Below are positions 33,446 to 39,793 of a stretch of 64,000 bases of DNA, in pieces. Made by a program: the position numbers and the translations under genes. The notes beneath the pieces were generated by a model. That model did no database searches and was not told the DNA's origin. It was given only the letters and a program-made list of their open reading frames with translations. Numbering within the stretch: the first letter of the stretch is position 1; each line of letters opens with the position of its first letter. The DNA is from an uncultured Lachnospiraceae bacterium. Lineage in GTDB: Bacteria > Bacillota > Clostridia > Lachnospirales > Lachnospiraceae. Location of the stretch: the NCBI GenBank assembly GCA_910585215.1, contig CAJUDQ010000004.1, forward strand, positions 33,580 through 97,579, given 5' to 3'.

Positions 33446-34396
33446 TTAACTTAAATCTAGCTGTGCAATAACTGCTTTTAATGCATCGGCGCTCTTCTGG
33501 AACTTAACGACTTCTTCGTCTGTCAGCTTCATTTCCACCTTGCCCTTTACACCTTCTGGACCTACGATTGTAAGGCAGCTTGTACAGACGTCTTCTACAC
33601 CATATTCTCCATGCATCATAGTAGAAACGGTTACAACAGATTCATAAGCAGCTAAAAGCATACCACACAGATTTACGACTGACATGGCAACACCATAAAA
33701 AGTCGCCCCTTTTCTTTTTATGATTTCACCGCCGGATTTATGAACATATTCTTCCATTCTTGCTTCGTCAAATTCTTCCAAATGTCTTCCATAAGTATTG
33801 CTGATTTTGGTATACTCGTCAAGAGGTACGCCTGCAACACTTGCGCCTGACCATGGAACAAAAGAGGAATCTCCATGTTCACCAAATACATATGCGTGAA
33901 TATTTTTCTGGGCAATCTTAAAATGGTTGGCAAGTCCGTAACGAAGTCTTGTAGTGTCAAGCAGTGTACCGGAACCGATAATCTGATTTTCTGGAAGTCC
34001 TGATGTCTTTAAGAATGCATAAGTCATAACATCTACAGGATTTGATACGATTACATAGAGTGCCTTTGGGGCAACACTGGCAATCTTTGGAGCAATATCC
34101 TTGATAATGTTTACATTTGTCTGGGCAAGTTCAATTCTTGTCTGACCTGCCTTTCTCGGAACACCGGAGGTAATGATAACAATATCGGAATCCTTCGCAT
34201 CCTCATACTCTCCTGAAATCACGTCAATCGGGTCACGAAACGCTGTACCTTGTACGATATCCATTGCCTCCCCGTCAACCTTCTCCTTGTTAATGTCAAT
34301 GATGACAATCTCCGATGCAAATGTCTCCTGAGAGAGAGTATAGGCAATCGTAGCCCCTACGCTTCCTGCACCAATTATTGTAATTTTGCTAGCCAT
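33446..34396 (-). CDS. mdh: Malate dehydrogenase of the LDH-like clade
   Basis: 316 residues from the ATG at 34396, with GGAG eight bases upstream. The frame opens 13 codons earlier. The fold motifs are LDH-like: IGAGSVGATIAY for NAD, GTLLDTTRLRYGLA, and the catalytic His in FGEHGDSSFVPW. The substrate-discriminating position is Arg81 in GVPRKAGQTR, where lactate dehydrogenases have Gln and malate dehydrogenases Arg. Together with the neighbouring fumarase this argues for oxaloacetate reduction to malate with NADH. Homology searches may label it lactate dehydrogenase. It is the first gene of the 11-gene operon. Confidence 0.82.
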   Translation of the reverse strand: MASKITIIGAGSVGATIAYTLSQETFASEIVIIDINKEKVDGEAMDIVQGTAFRDPIDVISGEYEDAKDSDIVIITSGVPRKAGQTRIELAQTNVNIIKDIAPKIASVAPKALYVIVSNPVDVMTYAFLKTSGLPENQIIGSGTLLDTTRLRYGLANHFKIAQKNIHAYVFGEHGDSSFVPWSGASVAGVPLDEYTKISNTYGRHLEEFDEARMEEYVHKSGGEIIKRKGATFYGVAMSVVNLCGMLLAAYESVVTVSTMMHGEYGVEDVCTSCLTIVGPEGVKGKVEMKLTDEEVVKFQKSADALKAVIAQLDLS

Positions 34397-34428
34397 AATA
34401 GAGCTCCTTTCATTATTAAATTTATTGT

Positions 34429-34446
34429 TTGACAATTCGTTAACAA
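34429..34446 (-). promoter_or_regulatory. Candidate Rex operator
   Basis: Minus strand TTGTTAACGAATTGTCAA matches the clostridial Rex pattern TTGTTAANNNNTTAACAA at 12 of 14 defined positions. It begins nine bases after the -10 of the mdh promoter, covering the start of the transcript, where a repressor would block initiation. Rex senses NADH/NAD+, which fits an NADH-consuming operon. No Rex gene is in the window. Confidence 0.6.
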
Positions 34447-34455
34447 TCTTTCTGA

Positions 34456-34484
34456 ATTATACTATACATTTTGCTAAATTGCAA
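34456..34484 (-). promoter_or_regulatory. Promoter of the mdh-fumC-hdr-flx-frd operon
   Basis: Minus strand: -35 TTGCAA (34484-34479), 17-base spacer, -10 TATAAT (34461-34456). The mdh ATG lies about 60 bases downstream. It is the only strong promoter I found for the 11 genes. Confidence 0.78.
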
Positions 34485-34608
34485 GGGTAATATTATCCTT
34501 AATTTGATAAAAACTGACAAAAGAAGGAAGAAAACACACCCATTTCTCAATATCTCAAATAGATAAACCTAAAACAATTTTTCACAAAAACCATATAAGA
34601 TAAAATTA

Positions 34609-35526
34609 TTATTGCTGCTTCAAATTTTCAAAATATTCTTTTATGCAATATGGTCCCTCCACAACTTCCCTTCCCACATACATATCATTATTAGGCCTTG
34701 TTTTTACTTCCCATTTTACCATCGTAATCTGGTCGCCCTCTATCTCAATCGCCGTAATACATCTCGGATGCACACAGCTTCCGTCGTTCAGATACATCCC
34801 TTCTCCGGGTTCAGGCAGCACCGGTCGGTGGGTATGTCCGGCGATTACCATAACCCCTTTGTTTTCCGCCCAGTTCTCCAGCTTTTTTTCCACCTTTTTT
34901 TTCTTTTTATAATTTTTCGCTGCACTGGTCGGGTCATTAATTCCAATAAGCTCAAGTTTCCTCCAGAAATGTCTGACCAGAAATCGGGTCATATACCAGA
35001 GATTATCATTTATAAAATCTACCTGATGGCCATGCAGCAATAATATTTCATATTTTCTGTATTCCTCCTCCAAAACAATTCCCTCGTACACATTCATACG
35101 AGGGAATAATTCATAGCATACCTCACTTTTTCGCCACATATAGCGGTTATATACACATTTCATATAATCGCTGCTCTTTTTATATTTATCATGATTCCCA
35201 TAAATCATATAGAATCTGCCTGCCTGATAAAGCTTAGACATCAGCAGGAGCTGACTGCCATGAACCTCCAGAATATCTTCTACTTTCTTGTTTTCCCACA
35301 ATTCATCACCGTCGCCAAGCTCTATATAGGTAAAATTCATACGGTCATAATACCTTAAAGCTCCATAGGCAATATTCTGATTGAAAAGAAAATTATCTCC
35401 CCAGTTTCCGGTTCCTCTATGACAGTCACTCATCAGAACAATCCTGCTGTTCCGGTTTATTCTCAACCTGAGTGCACTGCGATAGATTCTGTCTATCTTT
35501 TTTTCACTCCCTGCACACATCCACAT
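34609..35526 (-). CDS. Metallophosphoesterase (calcineurin-like)
   Basis: 305 residues. The five family blocks are present: MSDCHRG (D-x-H), LGDGDELWE, YGNHDKY, LLLHGHQVDF and AGHTHRPVLPE, giving the dinuclear metal site. Residues 205-225 are strongly Lys-rich (KNYKKKKKVEKKLE). No signal peptide, so it is cytoplasmic. The substrate is unknown; LpxH-like and nucleotide phosphoesterases share the pattern. The start overlaps the end of the upstream DUF4474 gene by 34 bases and lacks a clear ribosome binding site, so translational coupling or a slightly later start is possible. Confidence 0.85.
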   Translation of the reverse strand: MWMCAGSEKKIDRIYRSALRLRINRNSRIVLMSDCHRGTGNWGDNFLFNQNIAYGALRYYDRMNFTYIELGDGDELWENKKVEDILEVHGSQLLLMSKLYQAGRFYMIYGNHDKYKKSSDYMKCVYNRYMWRKSEVCYELFPRMNVYEGIVLEEEYRKYEILLLHGHQVDFINDNLWYMTRFLVRHFWRKLELIGINDPTSAAKNYKKKKKVEKKLENWAENKGVMVIAGHTHRPVLPEPGEGMYLNDGSCVHPRCITAIEIEGDQITMVKWEVKTRPNNDMYVGREVVEGPYCIKEYFENLKQQ

Positions 35527-36404
35527 TTTTTACAACGTTTTCTCCATGTAATCTTTATAATTATATGATAAAGATGAGGGAATGCATACCTGATATATGC
35601 AATTTTATCAATTGTTCTGTCAAAACATTTTGTATATTTGCAGAATCTTTTACAGTTTCGTCTGTTTACTCCCTGTATATATTTTTTATAGAGCCACAGA
35701 CATCTGCCCGGCTGTTTTGATTTTGGTCTGTCAAAGCAAATCCATACACTTCGTGAAGAATATGTCAGATTTTCACGCCTGTATCCAAGCTTTCGACAGG
35801 AAGTTAAAAAAGCGTCTCTCATTTCTACTGTTGGAAAAAGGATTTCCGCTTCCAGAATCAAATCCCGTCTTCTGCTATATTCTCCAAGCTTAAAGCCCGT
35901 CAGCCACCAGTGTCTATCCTGTCTGTGTATGAGCATATGATTTCCATGATAAAGGGAAAACCTCATATTTAACAGTTCGTCGTCTTCCACACTCTGATAA
36001 AAATTATCCTTTTTGATATATACTCCTATTTCTGCGCCGACAGCAATGCCATACTGTCCCTTCCACAGTTCTATCATCCACTCCCGATTGTCATAGCGGA
36101 AACAGACAGGTTCACAGTCAATAATCATATTCATGGAGGGCGCCATTGTGTCATATATTCGACCATATCCCATCTTCCGCTGCCACGGATTCATACAAGA
36201 ATAGAAAATATCCTGCCTCACATCATATAAAAACCCAAAGGGGGTAATTAATTTGTTCAAATCTGCAAGTTTCTCTTCATCGCAAGTGCACAATACTTTT
36301 TTTCTTGCCCTTTCTGCCCTTTTGTGGCACAGCCAGACAATCAGACATATGAGAACAAGAAAAACAATGACTATCGCCAGTATAATAATAACTTGATTTT
36401 TCAT
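35493..36404 (-). CDS. DUF4474 domain protein, membrane-anchored
   Basis: 303 residues. An N-terminal hydrophobic helix (VIIILAIVIVFLVLICLIVW) is followed by a basic stretch and the DUF4474 domain from about 55: ITPFGFLYDVRQDIFYSCMN, PWQRKMGYGRIYD, MIIDCEPVCFRY and ELWKGQYGIAVGAEIGVY. The family is common in Clostridia and has no known function that I can name. The C-terminal 70 residues are Cys- and Arg/Lys-rich. It has AGGAGA eight bases before the ATG. Upstream lies an odd tandem repeat array, and downstream an overlapping phosphoesterase gene. Confidence 0.8.
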   Translation of the reverse strand: MKNQVIIILAIVIVFLVLICLIVWLCHKRAERARKKVLCTCDEEKLADLNKLITPFGFLYDVRQDIFYSCMNPWQRKMGYGRIYDTMAPSMNMIIDCEPVCFRYDNREWMIELWKGQYGIAVGAEIGVYIKKDNFYQSVEDDELLNMRFSLYHGNHMLIHRQDRHWWLTGFKLGEYSRRRDLILEAEILFPTVEMRDAFLTSCRKLGYRRENLTYSSRSVWICFDRPKSKQPGRCLWLYKKYIQGVNRRNCKRFCKYTKCFDRTIDKIAYIRYAFPHLYHIIIKITWRKRCKKCGCVQGVKKR

Positions 36405-36426
36405 TTAGATTCTCCTGTTGTTATCT

Positions 36427-36527
36427 ATATCCATGCATATCTATATCCATTGTATTGATATCCATTGTGTTGATATCCATTGTGTCTATATCCATGTATA
36501 TCTATATCCATGTATATCTATATCCAT
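36427..36527. repeat. Minisatellite array of 15-16-bp units
   Basis: Seven copies of ATATCCAT begin at 36427, 36443, 36458, 36473, 36488, 36504 and 36520, giving periods of 16, 15, 15, 15, 16 and 16 bases. Full 16-base units read TATCTATATCCATGTA. On the minus strand a 28-codon frame (36511-36425) runs through the array, encoding repeats such as HNGYQHNGYQ, and ends 20 bases before the DUF4474 gene. It has no ribosome binding site, so I treat it as non-coding. Confidence 0.85.
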
Positions 36528-36637
36528 GTATATTATTATACTTTAGTATATGCTTTTACAGAGCAGGATGCTTCCATAATTCTCTATAATTCTTTATAAT
36601 TCCTTACAGATGTTGTTGTATTTTCCTTCTTGATTTT

Positions 36638-37657
36638 TTACTGCCCAAGCCCTGCCAGATAATTTTCGATTCCATCCGCCATTCCCAGCGCCAGCCTGTT
36701 TTGATAATCTTCTGTACTCATCAGCCGGTCTTCCTCTGCATTTGTCATAAATCCCATTTCAATAATTGCTGTTGGAACCTGTGCCCAGTTAATTCCACTC
36801 ATGGTATCTGTTTCTGTTACACCCCTTTTTCGTGCCCCTGTCTGTACTGCCATTGCATTTAAAAGACAGTCAGAAAGATGTCTGCTGTATGAATAAAGCA
36901 TGCTGTTATAAGGATTATCCGGTGTCTGACAAAGTGCAGTCATTCCATATGCACTTTCTGATTCTGAAGCGTCAGCATGAATTCTGATAAAAACATCTGC
37001 GCCTGCATTGTTTGCCATAACTGCCCGTTCGGCATTGCTGATATTTACCTGATGACTCTCCCGTATCATAAATACCTGATATCCCCGTTCCAACAGCACA
37101 GATTTCAATTTCAATGCTACGGACAATGTCAGCTCATATTCAGGTATACCGCTTGTCACACCCCTTGTTCCGCCGGCAACCTTGTTTTTTGTCTCAGTTG
37201 CACCTGGTCCAATTGGTTCCTTTTCATAATTTCCCTGTGCCTGATGTCCCGCATCGATAGCAATTAAGTACTCCGAGGTATTTTTGATTTTTGGTATGTA
37301 TACGCTTTGGGATGGTTTTTCTGTTTCGGGCTCTGCTTCTAATACTGTTTCTGTTTCAGCTTCTGTAGACATCTCTGTCTGTACTTCTGTCATCGGCTCT
37401 GTTTCACCTTCTGCAGATGCCTCTGTCTGTACAGGCATCGTCTCTGCTTCTGTCTGAAATTCTGTTGTTTCTTTTTTATTCTGCTCAGAAATGACTTTTT
37501 CCAGCTCTTTCAGGTTTTGCCTTTGTGCTGTGAAAACACCGGCCTGTCTGTTCATGGGTTCTCTTTTCTGCTTTTCTGTCCAAAGACATACAACTATGGC
37601 CACAACAATTATTACCACCAATATAATATAAATTTTCTTTTTTCTAAATTTCAGCAT
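36638..37657 (-). CDS. N-acetylmuramoyl-L-alanine amidase (Amidase_3)
   Basis: 339 residues. N-terminal membrane anchor (IYIILVVIIVVAIVVCLW), then a long Thr/Glu/Met-rich disordered linker (about 60-125, repeated TEAET-type units) that would span the wall. The catalytic domain is at about 135-335: IAIDAGHQAQG (zinc His), a Glu in SGIPEYELTL, RIHADAS (zinc His) and the catalytic Glu in AIIEMGFMTN. It cleaves the bond between muramic acid and L-Ala in peptidoglycan outside the membrane. Spore-germination amidases share this fold, but the linker suggests a vegetative or division role. AAGGAA site upstream. Confidence 0.9.
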   Translation of the reverse strand: MLKFRKKKIYIILVVIIVVAIVVCLWTEKQKREPMNRQAGVFTAQRQNLKELEKVISEQNKKETTEFQTEAETMPVQTEASAEGETEPMTEVQTEMSTEAETETVLEAEPETEKPSQSVYIPKIKNTSEYLIAIDAGHQAQGNYEKEPIGPGATETKNKVAGGTRGVTSGIPEYELTLSVALKLKSVLLERGYQVFMIRESHQVNISNAERAVMANNAGADVFIRIHADASESESAYGMTALCQTPDNPYNSMLYSYSRHLSDCLLNAMAVQTGARKRGVTETDTMSGINWAQVPTAIIEMGFMTNAEEDRLMSTEDYQNRLALGMADGIENYLAGLGQ

Positions 37658-37843
37658 TTTATTTTTCCTTTTCTTCTAAATTTTTTGTTATTCTTGTACT
37701 TAATTTTATTATACTTTATTTTTTTGAGAGAATCTAGCCGATTCTATTCATAAAAGTTTTTCATTTTTCTATAATTATATTACAGCTTTTAAACATTCCT
37801 GAATTTCTCTTTATTATCAAAAATATTTCCCTGATTCCTGTGA
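37658..37843. other. Divergent intergenic stretch
   Basis: AT-rich. It contains a TATAAT on minus before the amidase gene without a convincing -35. Nothing else recognised. Confidence 0.35.
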
Positions 37844-37870
37844 ACATTCCCTGCTGCTTTGCATATAGTA
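37844..37870 (+). promoter_or_regulatory. Possible sporulation (sigma-K-like) promoter for LysM gene
   Basis: AC at 37844-37845, 16 bases, then CATATAGTA at 37862-37870, fitting the AC-N16/17-CATANNNTA pattern of mother-cell sigma factors. The LysM gene starts about 138 bases downstream. The pattern is short, so chance occurrence is possible. Confidence 0.3.
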
Positions 37871-38007
37871 TATATGAATGTATCCACAACCGCTTTTATT
37901 AAGCAATCCTGCTGCCAACACAATCAATTTTGTGATGATACCACCATCATGCTTTACTGGCTGCATAATAAGTTGGCTGCATAATTTCATTTATCGGAGG
38001 CTATAAA

Positions 38008-38625
38008 ATGGATAACAATTATTTTGGAAATATCTGTTACTGCAGAAAATGTAATGGTATTGTACACACTATAAAAAAGGGAGATTCCCTTTATCTGCTC
38101 AGCAGATATTACAATGTTCCCATTGGAGAAATCATGAACGCCAATAGACATCTGAATATTTATAATCTTCAAATTGGAGAGGAAATCTGTATTCCTATCC
38201 GTCGAAGTGATATGCTGAATGACAATATAAACAACAATATGAGCAATACTGTTTCAAACAATAGCATGACAAACAGTAATATGGCGGATAACAGTGTACC
38301 AAATCTGAATATGTCGGATAACAATATGCCAAACATGCGCGTATCAGACAACAATATGCCTGATGGCATGCCGGATAATACTATGTCTACCAATGAAATG
38401 AGAAATATTCCTCCAGATATGAGCAATATCACTGGTGATATGCCGGGTATCCAGCTGCCACCGGAAAATCGCAGTGCAAGTTTTGATGAAGTTGAATATG
38501 GCCGTATGGAAGCTTCCTGTATTTCCCCTGTCAGTGAACCCTTCGATAAAAATATCAAAATGTCAGACCTTATCAATCAGGAAGATATGACATTTGAAAA
38601 ATTTTTAAGTCTGATTCAGAATTAA
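38008..38625 (+). CDS. LysM domain protein with Met/Asn-rich repeats
   Basis: 205 residues. A CYCRKCNG Cys group (about 10-17) precedes one LysM domain (about 20-66: HTIKKGDSLYLLSRYYNVPI, ending GEEICIPI). Residues 72-150 are low complexity, built of M-x-x-N/D-N/S units such as NMSDNNMPNM and VSDNNMPDGM. No signal peptide is visible, as in several spore coat LysM proteins (SafA-like) that assemble from the mother cell. The C-terminal 35 residues look folded. Good CGGAGG site. The promoter pattern upstream fits a spore-coat role, but this is inference. It could instead bind metal through its Cys and Met. Confidence 0.75.
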   Translation: MDNNYFGNICYCRKCNGIVHTIKKGDSLYLLSRYYNVPIGEIMNANRHLNIYNLQIGEEICIPIRRSDMLNDNINNNMSNTVSNNSMTNSNMADNSVPNLNMSDNNMPNMRVSDNNMPDGMPDNTMSTNEMRNIPPDMSNITGDMPGIQLPPENRSASFDEVEYGRMEASCISPVSEPFDKNIKMSDLINQEDMTFEKFLSLIQN

Positions 38626-38656
38626 TACATTTTTTACTGGTAATATTTATAAAAAA

Positions 38657-38770
38657 CATTTATACTATATCTTGTGGCATAATTCCTTAGAAATGTTCCT
38701 TGGAGTGATTCATTAGAGTAATTTATTGGAATGATTCTAAAATAAATTTCCACAAGTTATAGTATAAATG
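38657..38770. repeat. 21-bp inverted repeat enclosing four 13-bp tandem repeats
   Basis: The arms at 38657-38677 and 38750-38770 are reverse complements at 20 of 21 positions (CATTTATACTATA...CTTGTGG). Between them are four consecutive 13-base units, TTCCTTAGAAATG (38683), TTCCTTGGAGTGA (38696), TTCATTAGAGTAA (38709) and TTTATTGGAATGA (38722), plus a degenerate fifth. The right arm ends ten bases before the next gene's start and abuts its ribosome binding site. Confidence 0.85.
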
Positions 38771-38779
38771 GAGGTAACA

Positions 38780-39679
38780 ATGAATTTTTTAAATAAGCTT
38801 GACAGAAAATTCGGAAAATATGCGATTCCGAATCTGATTAACTATCTGCTGATTGGCTATGGCATAGGCTATGTTCTGCTGTTATTTAATCCCAAGATTT
38901 ACCAGCTGCTGGAGCTAAGCCCTGAACTTGTTATGCAGGGACAAATCTGGAGACTTTTCACATGGATACTGACCATTCCTCAGACCTTCAATTTTTTTAT
39001 CATATTTATGTTTCTGTTCTATTACTGGATTGGACATACACTGGAAAATCACTGGGGAACATTTCGTTATAATATGTACATGCTGTCCGGCTATCTGATT
39101 ATGACAGTTGGCGCAATGCTCATTTACTGGATAACTCTGCTGGCAAGCGGCGGTAAATTCGGTATCAGCCTTACTATGAGCACTTATTATATAAATATGG
39201 CATCCTTTCTTGCATTTGCCACACTTTTTCCCGATGTGCAGGTATATTTTATGATGATTCTGCCTGTCAAAATCAAGTGGCTTGCAATTGTAGACGGAGT
39301 ATATCTTGGTTACACCTGCCTGTACTATGTCGGCACTTATTTTCAGCGCGCAGGCAATGTAAGCGGGCTGGTAAAGCTTCAACTTGCAAATCTCTGTTTT
39401 TCGGAGGCCGCCGCAATTGTTTTATCGGTATTAAATTTTCTGATTTTCTTCCTTGCCACAAGAAATATAAAAAAATATTCTCCAAGAGAAATGAAACGGA
39501 GACACACTTACCAAAAGCAGACAAGACAGGCACAGACAATTGCAAAGCATAAATGTGCCATCTGTGGCAGAACAAACGAAACCAACCCTGAACTTTCGTT
39601 CCGTTTCTGTTCAAAATGTGAAGGCACTTATGAATATTGTCAGGACCATATTTTTACACATGAGCATGTACGGCATTAG
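38780..39679 (+). CDS. Rhomboid/derlin-like membrane protein with C-terminal zinc ribbon
   Basis: 299 residues from the ATG at 38780. An earlier in-frame ATG at 38768 lies upstream of the GGAGG that sets the start. Five to six hydrophobic helices show rhomboid-type features: QIWRLFTWI (the WR-x-x-T motif), HWGTFRYNMYMLSGYL and the general order. The catalytic GxSG serine motif and a helix-6 His are not visible, so it is likely a pseudoprotease. The C-terminal tail has two CxxC pairs (CAICGRTN and FCSKCEG) followed by CQDHIFTHEHV, a probable zinc ribbon. No function is known to me for this combination. Confidence 0.78.
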   Translation: MNFLNKLDRKFGKYAIPNLINYLLIGYGIGYVLLLFNPKIYQLLELSPELVMQGQIWRLFTWILTIPQTFNFFIIFMFLFYYWIGHTLENHWGTFRYNMYMLSGYLIMTVGAMLIYWITLLASGGKFGISLTMSTYYINMASFLAFATLFPDVQVYFMMILPVKIKWLAIVDGVYLGYTCLYYVGTYFQRAGNVSGLVKLQLANLCFSEAAAIVLSVLNFLIFFLATRNIKKYSPREMKRRHTYQKQTRQAQTIAKHKCAICGRTNETNPELSFRFCSKCEGTYEYCQDHIFTHEHVRH

Positions 39680-39697
39680 ACTTTTAAATTTTTACAG

Positions 39698-39726
39698 TTG
39701 AAAAGGTTTTGTTTTTATAATATAAT
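39698..39726 (+). promoter_or_regulatory. Promoter of the activase-type gene
   Basis: -35 TTGAAA (39698-39703), 17-base spacer, -10 TATAAT (39721-39726). The expected start of transcription falls at or just before the hairpin at 39731-39763. Confidence 0.72.
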
Positions 39727-39730
39727 GAGG

Positions 39731-39763
39731 CGGGGTTTCGCATAGAATAAATGTGTAACCCCG
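39731..39763 (+). promoter_or_regulatory. Stem-loop at the 5' end of the activase-type mRNA
   Basis: CGGGGTT (39731-39737) pairs with AACCCCG (39757-39763) around a 19-base loop, followed by TGTTTTACC. Because the promoter's start site lies next to it, it would cap the mRNA 5' end. It may protect the mRNA or act as a weak attenuator, and could also terminate the upstream gene. Confidence 0.55.
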
Positions 39764-39793
39764 TGTTTTACCGAACATTAGGAGAATACATTT

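Noticed and set aside
23043..34396. Hdr genes as evidence of methanogenesis or an archaeal origin
   Set aside because: Sporulation genes, bacterial ribosome binding sites and promoters and other neighbours are firmicute-like. HdrABC also occurs in many anaerobic bacteria.
36427..38770. Repeat arrays at 36.4 and 38.7 kb as CRISPR
   Set aside because: Units are 13-16 bases with no unique spacers and no cas genes in the window; they are tandem repeats.
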